The notes under the pieces were generated by a model, which was not told the DNA's origin, searched no databases, and saw only the letters and a list, made by a program, of their open reading frames with translations. The position numbers and the translations under genes were made by a program. A stretch of 64,000 bases of DNA from Symsagittifera roscoffensis (Eukaryota; Xenacoelomorpha; Acoela; Convolutidae): the NCBI RefSeq assembly GCF_963678635.1, contig NC_087068.1, positions 19,703,789 to 19,767,788 of the forward strand, given 5' to 3'. Of the stretch, positions 1-11,640 are shown piece after piece (within the stretch, counting starts at the first letter, position 1; every line of letters begins with the position of its first letter).

Positions 1-1475
1 TAAAAGTGCTCATTTGTTTAAACTTTTGGTATTTTTCAATTTAATCATATTCAAGCCCATTTGAGCATAGGCATTTTAATAGCATATATTGTTGCTTTAT
101 TTTTGGCTAGTGTTAGGTCATGTTTAAAAAAAACATATATTATGAAAATATATATGATTTGTTTTTTTTTTTGCAACGCTTTGGAAAATTTTCGCAGTTT
201 TCGCTGAAATTCAGTTTTCTCAAAAACTACTGTACCGTTTTTACCCAAACAAAGCTTGTGTTAAAGTATGAACTCTCTTTTTTCCAACCTAAGTCGCAAA
301 TATTGTTGCGACAAAATGTGTTCATTTTAAAATGAAAGTTCATTTTGATCAATAAGCACAGCCAATGCTGAGGATTTTTACACACTATTATATTACAAAT
401 AGCACTTTAGCTTCAAGGTATCATAGATCTGTAGCGTAGAAGTAAGGAAGGAGACCCGCGACAAAATGATAGGGTTCGAACCTGGGCAGGGTCGGATGTT
501 CTTGAGGAATTTTTTCTTATACTAGTAGTTAAAATGCGTCCGCTCTATAAATTAAGACATGTTATTTGGTATTTTTTTGTTTTCGAATTTTTGTTTCAAC
601 TTTTTGTTTTCAACTGGTCATGCTACTGCGTCATAATTGGCTTGCGTCACTTAGCAATTATGTAAACTCATAATTGGCGTGCGTCTCTTAAAGAAATTTT
701 GTAGACTCAGTTTTATTCATTCAGTTTTTCCCAGTAGCGTTATCTGTCCTATTTTTGCGTGCGTGTATTCCAACTTTGCCTCTGTGTTTAAATTTGCGAT
801 CAGCTTAGTGTCTTATACGTACCTTCTTTTTTCTAACCTCACTCGTAAATGAAAGTGTTCACTTTTTGAAAATTTCTTTAGCATTGGAAATTGAATAGCA
901 TCTGTTCTCTGCTTTAATTGTTGTTAATGGTACTACCTATTAAGCTAAGTTTGCGGTCTCTTTATGTTTTTCTAGCACTTCGTTGTTTTGGGTATCGTCA
1001 AACGTTTTATACAAGCGAAGCGTAGCAATTATTGCGAAGATTTTTTCTAACCTAAGTCGCAAATAAAAGTGTTCATTTGGTGGCACTTTTGTTATATTTC
1101 ATTTTAATCAGATATAAGCATATTTAAGCATTAGCATTTTAATAGCATATGTTGCTGCTTTTTTGTTTTTGGCTAGTGTTAGGTCCTGTTTAAAAAATAT
1201 ATGTAGTATGAAAATGTATGAGTTTTGTTGTTTTTTTTGCGACGCCTTGGAAGGTTTTTGTTGTTTGTTTTTTTTTGCGACGCTTTGAAAAGTTTTTGCT
1301 CTTTTCGCAGAAATTTCATTTTTTACTCTTGCGATCAGCTTATTGGGTTATAAGGAACCTTCCCTTTTTCTAAGCTACTTCGCAAATAAAATCGTTTATT
1401 AAAAGTGTTCACTTATTTGAAAGTTTCACTGTAGCATTGGAAATTATATGGCATCTGTTCTCGGCTTTATGTGTA
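1..1475. repeat. Duplicated AT-rich dispersed repeat
   Basis: The stretch from base 1 to about 230 reappears at about 1062-1300. Both share a reading like GCATTTTAATAGCATAT followed by GGCTAGTGTTAGGTC. A second block at about 821-925 reappears at 1361-1472, both containing GCATTGGAAATT then GCATCTGTTCTC. The phrase CTAACCTAAGTCGCAAAT or a variant occurs near 285, 830, 1050, 1370 and 2915. I see no coding potential; it is probably an old interspersed family duplicated locally. The upstream part of the SERCA gene would have to lie left of the window, so this is plausibly intronic. Confidence 0.5.
424..500 (+). repeat. tRNA-derived SINE-like head (candidate)
   Basis: A B-box-like GGTTCGAACC lies at 473-482, and an A-box-like TAGCGTAGAAGTAAGG starts at 432, giving the spacing of an internal RNA polymerase III promoter. 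A full cloverleaf is not evident, so it is more likely a SINE head or tRNA pseudogene than a functional tRNA gene. Confidence 0.3.
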
Positions 1476-1545
1476 AGTATGTGGCTGAGTGGTTAGTATG
1501 TGAGAATCATATTCTTTAGTTTGCAGGGTCCAATCTCTAACATGG
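1476..1545 (+). repeat. tRNA-derived SINE-like head (candidate)
   Basis: TGGCTGAGTGGTTAG at 1482-1496 is a very good A box of the Leu/Ser tRNA type. A degenerate B box, GCAGGGTCCAATCTC, follows at 1523-1537. The B box has lost the invariant TTCGA, so this is a decayed tRNA-derived element, not a working tRNA gene. Confidence 0.4.
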
Positions 1546-4241
1546 ACGGTTTTTTACTTATTCGAGGCTAATTTCTAATTTTTCTCATTGAACTTCATAG
1601 AGCTGCTTTTTGTCGTGTTCTCGGAAATGCTTAGGAAGCATAGCTTCGTCTGTGTCAAAAAATTGTACCAATGGACAAACCGGCTGGGTTTTTTGTGTCT
1701 GCATATTTTGCTAGTCTCTTTTCATTTCACCCAACGTTCTACGGCCTCCGAAAATTTCAGTACGGGGATTTTTGACTTTTATATATTTTTGACGTTTTGG
1801 TTAATTTTTAAAACTTTTCTCAAATACTACCCTGTCAAATTGTAGATTAAGGGCTTAATCAAAAGCAAAAACCAGTTAAGTGAATCTTCCCGGCGTGAGC
1901 GGCTATGCCCTGCTTTTTGAAAGAAAAAATTGTGGCCTTGGAAAATGTCCATTTTTTGAAATTTTGCCGTTTTTTTTAAACTTTTTTCTTCAAAAACTAA
2001 CCTGCTGATTCACCCTATTTTTTTTAGAAAAGCCGATATGGAGTTCGGGAAAAACCATTTTTTGAAATTTTTAACGTTTTTAAAGCAATTTCATCAATAT
2101 TATCTAACTAAATCTGATGCTTAAGGTTCAGTTTAAAATCAGGGTGTGACAATTTTCCGGCATAAGAGGCTATTCCCGTACTTTAAAAGAAAATTTAATG
2201 GATCTAGAAAAGGTCTAAGTTTAGTTTTTTTTATCGATTTTCGGAGTCTTTTTGGACTTTTCGAAAACTACCCAGCCAAATCTGAAATAAAGAGTTTAAT
2301 TGAAAGAGCGAGTAGTAGTTTGCTTTTCAATTAATCAGCTAATCTCCCGTTTCAGCAGAGAAATTTTGTGGCTTTTGCATAAAGTCCTTTTTTTGAAGTT
2401 TTGAAAATTCTGCATGTTGTATCAGTACAATGTGATTTAAAATATTGAAGCAGGTACACCCAGCATTAGCTGGGCTTCTAGTTTACTTCTTCCATTTGAT
2501 CGTCGCGCAGATGCGAGGACGTGAGTGTCAGTCTTAATCGTTAGGTCGGAGATTCAGATCCGGAATATTGAAATAGTTTTATTTTTTTGCTCGAACTTTT
2601 GCTGCTTTGTTTTGGCTAGTGTTAGTAGAATTACAAGCATTACTGGAGCAGTTGTGAGAGCAGAACGTGATACTCCTACTCTCAAAAGTTGTATTCACAT
2701 TTTTTCTCGAGGAGTAATTTTAATCTTTTTCTTAAAATCTTTTTCATTTGCCTGTTTAGAGCTCTTTTTTGCATTTTTATCGCTTGTCTTTGCGAAGCGC
2801 AGTTTCACCTCTGTGTGAATTTCTTGATCAGTTTTCGAGTTATATGTTTTACCACTAGATATATCAAGGTTGTGATCACGACGTTTTTCAATGGGCTGGT
2901 CACTGTTTTCGAACCTAAGCCGCACATATTTGTTCATTTTCTGTGTTGCTTGATTACCATATATGCTCAATTACAATATATGCTAAGTTACAATCGATGC
3001 TGAAAACATTAATACAGGCAATTGTAGTTTTGTGCTTCTGAAAAACTCTAATGCGGAGCTCGAAATTAGAGATTTTGTCGTTTGAAAATTGCCATTTTAA
3101 CCAATTTTTTTATATTCAATGCGCACTGTTTAACCGCGTTGCCTAGTTTGTTACGCTTGTAATCAGCCTGCGTTTTCAAATTGGATTTAAGACTTTTTTC
3201 AGGTTCACAACCTGTTTAACAATTAATTTGAATCACACGTAACAGAAGGTGCGCTACCTTAAGGTGCTGAATTTTTTGAAAATTCAAATAAAAGAGCTGG
3301 TAATTAATACTAGTACTAATTAACAAGTACTAGATAAAGTAATTTTAATAGTACTCTTGATATTGCAGTTTTTTCTTTAAAAAAAATATCAGTTGTCAGT
3401 CTATTATTATAGCCTTAATTTGTTCAGGCTCAAATTTATTTTTTTCTGGTTTGACTTTTGATTTCTTTCAAGTTAAGTTAATTTCTTTTGTAAAAGAGAG
3501 AAAACTTCACAATCGAACAGCAAAAGTATAAAGGTCACGAAAATTGTGATCGACTTCTAGTTTTAAAATTAGATTTTCAGATTTCGCAGCGGAATAAAAG
3601 TTTTACCTATTGACCCAGTTTCTTCAAATTGAGTTATTTGTATCAAAAAGTGTCAATGATAGATTGATCTAAATTTTGACGAGTTTTAGAGCCATTTATT
3701 TTCCACTTGAAATTCGAAACATTGTATGCATACTTGCGAAATATCCATGTTAATTAATTTTGCGAAAGCAAATCTTTTCTAATTGGGAACAAAACTTTTT
3801 CCATCAACAAATTTATCTTACAAATGTTTTGAAGTTATTTAACTCTGTGATAGTGAATTCACAGTCATATTTCGAGCATGTCTGATTTTCAAGTTTTGTT
3901 GTATTAGGAATTTTATTGTGAGTTTCAGTTTTTTAGGAATTTAATTCATACTGGATAGCTCGAAGTTTATTCTGATTTTTTCTGGGTCAATGGTGGCCGG
4001 GCCCACTTTTTTTCCATAAATATCGTTTCAATGCTTTTCTTATGGCTATCAATTGTCTTTTTTGACATGTTTTCTTCCTAGTAATTTCTTTCGAGTAGAA
4101 AATTTCTATAATTTTGGAATAATTTCTTTGACTAAGTTGCTATTGACTAATTTTTCGAGGGCCATCTTGCCATGCTAGGTTTGGGTTTGGCTCAGCTCCG
4201 CCTTTGTATAAACTATTCAGCAACACAATTTCTTTGTTCAG
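1546..4241. other. Presumed SERCA intron, no exon seen
   Basis: No stretch here reads as a SERCA exon or any other recognisable protein in six frames. The sequence is AT-rich with poly-T runs. It holds one copy of a dispersed repeat (3418-3740). The first exon recognised downstream begins in mid-protein, so the DNA to its left should be intron, at least in part. Confidence 0.4.
3418..3740 (+). repeat. Dispersed repeat family C, copy 1
   Basis: It begins with a TTCAGGCTCAAATT-like phrase, contains GTGATCGACTTCT, then GCAGCGGAATAA and an AAAAAGTGTCAAT block. The same order of phrases recurs at 5270-5590 and 11305-11640. Noncoding; the element class is unknown. Confidence 0.5.
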
Positions 4242-4461
4242 TCTACGTGGGAATGGGTACAGTTGGAGCCTCTGTGTGGTGGTTCATGTTCTACAGCGAA
4301 GGACCACAATTAAACTGGTACCACCTCACCCACCACCTCCAGTGCAGCACCGACAAGGAGAACTTCGTGGGAGTGCCGTGTGACATATTCGATGACCCCC
4401 ACCACATGACAATGGCCCTGTCTGTCTTAGTCACGATTGAGATGTGCAACGCAGTCAACAG
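4242..4461 (+). CDS. SERCA-type Ca2+-ATPase, C-terminal exon (third from last)
   Basis: This exon encodes part of the C-terminal membrane domain of a P-type ATPase that pumps Ca2+ from cytosol into the endoplasmic or sarcoplasmic reticulum. The translation reads YVGMGTVGASVWWF, then an ER-luminal stretch with two cysteines (QCSTDKENF and VPCDIF), then MTMALSVLVTIEMCNAVN. This last phrase is the near-invariant SERCA TM8 signature. The exon starts after TTCTTTGTTCAG at 4241 in phase 2 and ends at AACAG before GTTAGC. It joins in frame to the exon at 4819. Upstream exons with the phosphorylation and nucleotide-binding domains are not in the window. The assignment is firm; the isoform is not determined. 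Confidence 0.93.
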
Positions 4462-4813
4462 GTTAGCCCTCCTTATTTACTGAATATTTCTAGAAAGCTG
4501 TCTCGTTTTTTCTTGAGAATACAAGATTACCTTACTAATGTAGCTACTTTAATTTCAGGCGTTGAAATATAAATTCATGATGTGAAGTTAAATTCATTGA
4601 TAAGTTTCAATCTTAATCGATGCTTAGGCTTGCGATTAGCAAGCGTTAAACATTCAAAGCTAATATTCATCTAGTATTTATAGAGCGGTCTGCTCGTGAG
4701 TTGACCAAGCAATTAAGTTTGAATATTAAATGAGCTAAATTGAGAGCTCTGGTATTGATGACATGTTGAACTTACTTTTGGTAACTGCCTCAGTCAGTGT
4801 GATGTAATGTTAA

Positions 4814-4951
<138 letters not shown>

Positions 4952-5269
4952 TAACTCTATTTAATTTCAACCGGGTACTTGACTTCCCTCCAGTAAATAA
5001 CTTCGCTCACAAAATGGTCAAAAATATAAATGGTGCAAATAAGTTCAGTTCATAATGAATTCAAATTTCTTTGCGTCTCAACCGCCACACTTGGTCTGTA
5101 GGTAAAGAATACGCCTGGGACGGCAAATGAATCTGACAGGACCCGTTTTTTTTAAAACGAAATATTCCGTGTCAAAATAATTGTCGGCTTATTATTTGTC
5201 TCTTTATGTTTTGTGGGCTTATATTTTTGCTTGTGTATGCGAAGTGCAACTTCGCCTCTGCGTTAAATT

Positions 5270-5590
5270 TTTCTCGCTCAAATTTGATTTTTCGCGGTTT
5301 GGTTTTACATTTAGTTTCAAGTGCAATACAAATCATTTGCTAAAAGAAGGCAACATACGCTCTCCCATACCCATTACCAGTGTGCGAGGTGCAAAAAAAA
5401 GTGTTAATGACTTTTTTCAGTAGTGGATTTTTTTCTTAGATTTCCCAGCGGAATAAGAACTTTACGTATTGATTAATTATACTCAATTTGAGTTGATTTT
5501 ATCAAGTGTCAATAGTAAAATGTTCTTGAAATTCAAAGAGCTTTAAGCTAATATATTTTTCCACTTCGAAAATTGAAGTTTTTTCCACTT
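5270..5590 (+). repeat. Dispersed repeat family C, copy 3
   Basis: Lies in the last SERCA intron. It has the CTCAAATTTGATTTTT start, then CCCAGCGGAATAA and ATCAAGTGTCAAT in the same order as the copies at 3418 and 11305. Noncoding. Confidence 0.45.
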
Positions 5591-5807
5591 CGAAAGTTGA
5601 AATTTTCCAACTGCGTGTGGGTTACGTTTGTGCGGATCAACTTAATCTCATTGTTGTAGCTTTGTTTAGACCTATGTTGTAATTAAAGCTCAAAATCCGC
5701 ACTCCGACAATAAGAGTGTCGGCTATTTCCTGTGTTAGAGAGCTGAATACCTTTTCTCAGTGGGTATAACCAATATTTTAAGTTCGTTTGACATCGTTGT
5801 GTGCTTG

Positions 5808-6020
5808 TTGCGACCACTGAAAGTCAGGCAGGAACAATGTCTTCGGGTGTTTTTTCTTTTTATTTCCATTGCAAGTTAAGATTTTATAAATAATAATCGG
5901 AATGGGTGGAGTGATATATCATATAAAAGCCCTTTCAAGTATGTTTCGAACGACGTCGAGAAGTATCATTTGAAGTTTTAGTCTATCTTCGAGCATTTCA
6001 AGCGAGCGAGTAGCTTTTAT
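5808..6020 (+). repeat. Dispersed repeat family B, copy 1
   Basis: Order of shared phrases: CGACCACT, a poly-T run with CCATTGCAAG, AATAATCGGAATGGGT, TGATATATCAT, then GCGAGCGAG. The same order occurs at 6230-6440 and 16064-16300, and in reverse at 21750-21965. Family B looks like a short non-autonomous element or satellite-like dispersed unit; no TIR is evident. Confidence 0.5.
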
Positions 6021-6181
6021 AAAAGAAGATTAATTTTTCATTTAAGTAGTAAAAAAAACTTAGTTTTAATATAGGAAAACTAGTTTTGCAAGCTTCATTT
6101 AGCGCTTCCTTGGTATAATTTTTTAAAATTTGATAAGTGTTTCATAAATTACATCACACACAAAAAAAAACATTTTTTTTT

Positions 6182-6440
6182 TGGTCGGAACATTTTGTGC
6201 TACTTTACTTGCACAGCTGTCGGCTATTCTTGTTGTTCCGACCATTTGTTTTTTAGGTTTTTTCATTTCCACGCAAGACTAGGAACCAAAAATAATCATC
6301 GGATTGGGTCAAATGAAACTGATGTATCATAGTAAATCTTGCAAATTTTTCAAAAAAATGTCTTAGTGTTGAGAAAAACAGGTTTGAAGTTTTGGTTTTT
6401 CCTGAATTCGAGCGAATAAAGCGAGCGAGCAGGCTTTCAT
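6182..6440 (+). repeat. Dispersed repeat family B, copy 2, with terminal hairpin
   Basis: The left end at 6182-6244 forms an inverted pair: TGGTCGGAACA and TGTTCCGACCA about 40 nt apart. Family B phrases follow (AATCATCGGATTGGGT, GATGTATCAT, GCGAGCGAGC). A decayed relative of the hairpin block lies at about 6755-6815. All are inside the last SERCA intron. Confidence 0.5.
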
Positions 6441-6830
6441 TAGCTTATTTTACTAGCTTACAATAGCTTAATTTGAGCCGTGAAAACTTAGTTTTACTCC
6501 AGTATAAAGAGTTTTTAGTGCCTTTTTGGAATCAGAAACTTCAAAAATTCAAAAAAAAAAACTGCTAATAAAAATTGAAAAAACTCATTTCTTTTCATTT
6601 TTTGTTTTTCTGGTCATTTTCTCTAAAAATTATTGTCCAATTTGTTTATTTTACTATGACTGTCGAATATGCCTGAGCTCTAGTTTTTCGGTTAGATCTT
6701 TTTTATCACATCACGCAAAAAAAATGACACTAATTTGAAATTTTTTTAAATTTAAGACTATGGTGGGAACATTCGGTGCTACTTGCACAGTAGTCGGTTA
6801 TTTTTGTTAAAGTTGTTCTTTTTTGTTTAG

Positions 6831-7073
6831 ACGGTGTTCCAAATCACGCCTCTAAACTTAACAGAATGGCTGGCAGTGATAAAGATATCTCTTCCGGTTA
6901 TTCTTCTAGACGAATTGCTCAAACTAGTTGCCAGACGCATCACAGAAGGTAACAGCAATTATTCCACGAGTGGTAAAAAAGGAAGTTGTGCCAGTGGGGA
7001 TTGTTTTTCTGGCCTGCACTGGCTAGTGCTAATGGTAGCGGTATACGCTGCTATGGTCTACTACATACCATGA
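6831..7073 (+). CDS. SERCA-type Ca2+-ATPase, terminal exon with 11th hydrophobic segment
   Basis: The exon begins after a TTTTGTTTAG acceptor in phase 0. It reads [14 protein letters not shown] and [19 protein letters not shown], which is SERCA TM10 and its flanks. The protein then continues for about 40 residues through a linker containing CASGDC into a further hydrophobic helix ([20 protein letters not shown]), ending at TGA 7071-7073. The arrangement resembles long SERCA isoforms such as vertebrate SERCA2b, whose tail adds an eleventh transmembrane segment that enters the ER lumen. That functional reading is inference; the extra hydrophobic segment is seen directly. No alternative short terminus was identified. 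Confidence 0.92.
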   Translation, partial: TVFQITPLNLTEWLAVIKISLPVILLDELLKLVARRITEGNSNYSTSGKKGSCASGDCFSGLHWLVLMVAVYAAMVYYIP

Positions 7074-7740
7074 AATGTGTGCACCAATCATCAATGTCTG
7101 TGCCTGTGTTGTTCTGACCAAATAATCTACATAATCTACTCAGTACTAGCACTCATCCGAAACCTAACCATCATTCCAAAGTTCCTTTAACCAACAGAGA
7201 CAAGACCACCCAAACATTCCTACCTCAGCTCATATCTGACGTGAAAGCATCATCAGAAACTGACCAACACCAATCTCACAATTAACAACTTCACAAATGA
7301 CATGTAAGCCTCACCACCGGAAGACCAAAATAACAGCTACAGACATGAGTGTGAATACATAACGTGTGTGGTTCTAAACAGCTGAATGAAAGATTTGGCG
7401 TGAGTTAAGGAGGATTGTGTTGCAAAGCACTTAATAAACTTTACTCAACGAATAATGAACGTAATCGACATTGACATTCGGGGAAATCGGTTTGCACGCA
7501 TCAATAATAACTTTACTTAAAAAGGACGTAATTTATTAACACGATCTTATATAGTGTCTATTTATATTTATGAATGTGATCTAATTGCTTTTTATTTGAT
7601 CTTTTTCTTCGCAGAAGTGGCGCTATCGATTTGAATATTACTGCCAAAGGCACCACTTGGTTAATTTATAACTAATATAACTAAATTATTATTGACTAGC
7701 CCCACCGTATTTTTGAAGGGAGAAAATAAAAATTGATTTT
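7074..7740 (+). terminator. SERCA 3' UTR with two poly(A) signals
   Basis: After the SERCA stop there is no open frame. AATAAA occurs at 7433-7438 and again at 7725-7730, both at plausible distances for 3' end formation. Which is used cannot be told. Confidence 0.5.
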
Positions 7741-8996
7741 GGTGAAGAAAGGTCTGTTCCGTTTTCTACATGGATTAGCGCACTGCATTGTGCGATGAAT
7801 TGAGGTTGCGTTTACGAATTGAGATTGTGCCTGGGCAATATCATAGTGATAATTAGTTTGGCTCACAACATATACAATGACTCTTTATGCAGTACACTGT
7901 TGCAGTATTAAAATAATTTGGTAATCATATCACGTGTGAGATATATTGTGCTCAGAGCACCTGTTGTTTGTACTGGTATTGATTTAAACTTACAAATTAT
8001 CTTTAATTTTAATCATCCTCAAATGTGAAGTCTCAGCTCTTTTTTTTATTATAGCCCCCTCCTTTAGCCCAAGTAGCAAAAATAATGACTCATTGCACTG
8101 TGATTTTTGTATCATGGGGGTTATAAATGGAAAGAGCCCGAACCTGTAAATCAATCCTTTCCCTCTCACTCAAATACAACGAATCATTTGACCTGACCCC
8201 CGCCCGAAACAAAAAGCAATTTTATCATTCCAAACATAGCTGGAGTTGAATAGCGTTCGAATTCATGTGACGTGGCTTAACGTAAGAACTTAAAGGATAG
8301 ACAAGTGGTCCAATAAGCTTTCAGAGAAGTTAGGTCAAGTTATGCACTTATCTATGTCAATACAATACCATTGCAGCGTAGCTAGTTGGTTCGAAGTTTT
8401 GAGAGGATATCTTGAAGACTGGTTCTCATCTTTCTGAAAAGCAAACAGAAAAACGAAGCATGTTCCAGACAATTTCACTTTAAGGTGGCATATAAATTGA
8501 GCCTAAAGCGGTTATATGAACGATTTGGTTTTAAGTTAAATCATGTGCATGTATGATATTTTCTCTACTCGTGGTACCATCTTAAAACAGTGTTAATCAT
8601 GGTTCAATGGTTGAAAAGTTACAATCAATCAAGAGTCAATTACATGTGAACTCGATCGATTGTAGCGTCCTAACGGGGTTTCGATTTTGTATGAAGGGTT
8701 CCGAAGGAAATAATATGTTTTCTAGAAGTGTTTCCTGAATTTGTTTGACTATTCTATAGCTGAAATACTTGTTTTCATGTCCAGATCCAAAGATTGTTTG
8801 GCCGTTGGTGCTAACGTAAGACCAAAATGAATAGTGTATGCAATTATCAAAAACAAAACTACGAAGATTGAAAGGCAACAGTAGGGGGTTCTAGCTGAAA
8901 TGGCGAAGCAGCTCTTGCACGCTAATCTTTCTAACATTATTCCAAAACTAGGGCAAATATGTCATTTCGATCCGGCGTTTTGCTTCGATTTGTTTC
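7741..8996. other. Intergenic, nothing recognised
   Basis: AT-rich sequence with no convincing exon, repeat boundary or RNA gene. The short open frames here have no recognisable motifs. Confidence 0.4.
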
Positions 8997-9066
8997 TTTG
9001 CCGTGAGCAGGACTCAAATCTTCATTTCAAATACATTCAAAAGGTGCCACTAGTATATCACCGCTT
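8997..9066 (-). repeat. tRNA-derived SINE-like head (candidate)
   Basis: On the - strand a B box, GATTTGAGTCC (9020-9010), is preceded by an A-box-like TGATATACTAGTGGCAC (about 9060-9044) and followed by CTCACGGCA. The last resembles the 3' acceptor strand of a tRNA. The cloverleaf is imperfect, so SINE head or pseudo-tRNA is the likelier reading. Confidence 0.35.
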
Positions 9067-9990
9067 GAGGTCCTTTGTTGGTTATTATTCTTAGGAGCTA
9101 CTTGTCGTCTTGTGTTGCTATAGCGTAAATTAAGGAAGGTAAAAGTTGCTGCAGTGGTGTAAGAGTAGAGATTAGGATTGGTAGTTATTAGTTTGAGACG
9201 ACGGAATTGTTTGCTTGAGTGTGGTTGCTCAACTTCTTGGGACTAACAGTTCTTGGTATTTGAGGTTAAGTCCATGTGTTGCAGTGTGGTGTGTTCGACA
9301 CTAAATGTATGCGTATGCCATGAGAAGAATGGATTTGAAAAACGAATATCATGCTCGTATGCAGGAGTTTCAACTTATCTTTTATTAGTTTAATAAATAG
9401 ATTTTGCAGACTTCTCAGCGCAGTTATAGATCAAAAGGAAAGATTTCATGCATTGACAAGGTATAAGAATCAATAGAATCAGGTTTTTGAATAATTCAGT
9501 GCTTATTTAGTACAAAATAAATTTCAAAGAGAAGGCATCTTCCCAATGTTCGAACATCGAAGAGCTTTCAAAAATATTCCTCTTCCATGTTTTTCGCTCG
9601 AATGCATATAATACGACTAGTAACTATTGACAATACATCAATAAAAATTGCCCCTAAATCAGAGGTTCGAGGCCTATGTAGAATTAGATTCGAGTCCTAA
9701 GTTAAAAAAATAATTAAAACCTGTAGGCAATTTCAAAGCGCGACCAGACGTTCAGCCGCGCTCTCCCTTTCCTTCCTTTTTGACTTCTCTGGTACTCCAT
9801 GCGAACTAAACCTGACCAACCATTCATCATTCCATTACCATCCTTATGCTTGAACGGCACCCATAAGCGCTGATTTTAGAACACGATGCAGTAATTAACA
9901 ATGTATGTTGCAATTATCACTTTCGATACTAGCTTTATATATACTGACTAGGGATTGGTAGTAGCAATTAGATATTAATAATAATAAATA
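9067..9990. other. Intergenic, nothing firm
   Basis: No gene seen. A GATTCGAGTCC B-box-like string near 9688 and GGTTCGAGGCC near 9662 may be further decayed tRNA-like sequence, but no A box accompanies them. Confidence 0.3.
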
Positions 9991-10110
9991 GACAGCTGCA
10001 AAAATTTAAGAGATGGCTTTCGAAGAACTTTTGTCGAGCTTTTTCTGACAGATTTGAAAAAGACGTGTCTCATAAGTTTGAAAAATAATTTAAAAATTTT
10101 TGCAGCTGTC
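9991..10110. mobile_element. 120-bp MITE with TA target-site duplication
   Basis: The element starts GACAGCTGCAAAAATTT and ends with the reverse complement of the same 17 bases. It is flanked on both sides by TA (9989-9990 and 10111-10112). A TA duplication is the hallmark of Tc1/mariner-superfamily insertion. It is too short to code, so it is a non-autonomous derivative mobilised in trans. Confidence 0.8.
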
Positions 10111-10112
10111 TA

Positions 10113-11304
10113 TGAGAACTATATTCCCAAACTGGTGGCTGAAATGTTATCTTATCTACCCTGATGTAATGTGGTGTGATGCTAGTCAAGTGCCTATTTT
10201 TTCATTTTATATCGCATAACAAACCAAAACAGACAAAAACCAGCAGACTAAAATGGCGAAGATGATCCTTTCTATGCAGTGCAGTAGACTTTTATATGAA
10301 ATTTTAAGCGGAACTAAGTGCAGTTTAAGTTAAAGTCCTATTTAATTAATATCCTAATGTATATAGCAGCTAATGCAAAAATGATCCAATTCACATTCTA
10401 TGCGGCTGTGACAATTTTTCCAAGAGAATCATTAAGAGCCGAATTTTCATGGATCTTCGGTATCGTAGTAGTTACTCCCGAATGCGTATTCGGTAATTTT
10501 CGTTGCGAAAAATCTGTGGAAGTTTTCGAGATGAACTTTATACACCAGAGACTAATCTTTGTGAACCAAATTAAAGCGGTAATCGAATGTGGATTTTTTG
10601 TTAGACGTGTTGCGGCTTATTAACTGATTTATTTACAAATAATTAGCCTCTCTATTGCTCCTCCCCCTCTTCTTTGCACTGTGAGTGGGAGTTGATAGGG
10701 GAGGGTGCAATAGACGAAGACTGAAGTTAAATTTTGTTGTGAGACTTAATTCGGTTCTCTTATCCTATTATCTTGTTTACAAATATATTGTGTTTTGCTC
10801 AAGATTCAATTCAAATGTTCCTAACTGAACGCGTTTTAATGCATGTCAAATCAAAATAACAGCAACCATTGTTTAAAATAACGGCATTTTGATGGAAATA
10901 ACAGATAACTTTGTTAATTTTGATGGCTAAAAACAGTGGTCGAACGGCAACGAACTGTCAATAGGACTTTAATATTGTGCGTTTGAATTACTAGTAGTGA
11001 GTTTATTTAGGGGTACACATTATTACAAAAAAATCTCAGATGATATGACCAAAAATATCTAGTCATCCTGTGAGTTGTCCCTTTGCCCTTACGAAGACGG
11101 TAACTTTTGCAAATGAAGTTTGATTGACTAAGTTGAGTTGAGTTTGTTCAAACTATATGCGTTTATTACGCTGGTGATTTTTTTCCCTGAAAAAAGCCAT
11201 TAAAGTTCTTTCGGTAATGCAATTAAGAGTCGATGAACGTAGTGAAGACTCTTATGTAGGCCGTGATGGTTTTTTTTCCTTTTTTTAAGGAAAAGTATTA
11301 AAAA
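10113..11304. other. Intergenic, nothing recognised
   Basis: An open stretch of about 100 codons at 10318-10623 has no recognisable motif and no exon-like boundaries. I treat it as chance. Confidence 0.3.
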
Positions 11305-11640
11305 TTGTTCAGGCTCAAATTCATTTTTCCTTGGTTTGGCTTCTGATTTTTAAAATGAAGGTAAATTCATTTCTTTTGTTTAAAGGAATGCAAACTCCAC
11401 TATGGAAAAGCAAAAGTGTAAAAGTCAAGAATAACGTGATCGACTTCTCATTTCGAAAGGCGTATTTAATTATCGAATTTCCATGCGCATTAAAAGTTTT
11501 AATTGTGATCGACTTTTCTCAAACTGGGTAAATTTTATTTAAAAAGTGTCAATTATAAATGCAACGAGCTCTAAGATCATCCATTTGTTCTTGGAAATTT
11601 GAAAGTTGAGAATTTTTCAAAAATAGAAAACAACTCAGTT
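11305..11640 (+). repeat. Dispersed repeat family C, copy 2
   Basis: Shares TTCAGGCTCAAATT, then GGAAAAGCAAAAGTGTAAAA, GTGATCGACTTCT and AAAAAGTGTCAAT in order with the copy at 3418-3740. The match is clear by eye but interrupted by small indels, so the copies are old. Confidence 0.55.

Noticed and set aside
424..1545. Functional tRNA genes at 424-500 and 1476-1545.
   Set aside because: Only A and B box-like elements fit; acceptor and anticodon stems do not form convincingly.
8636..9094. Overlapping 60-80 codon frames on both strands as small genes.
   Set aside because: No motifs or exon signals, and the region contains a tRNA-derived repeat that accounts for part of it.
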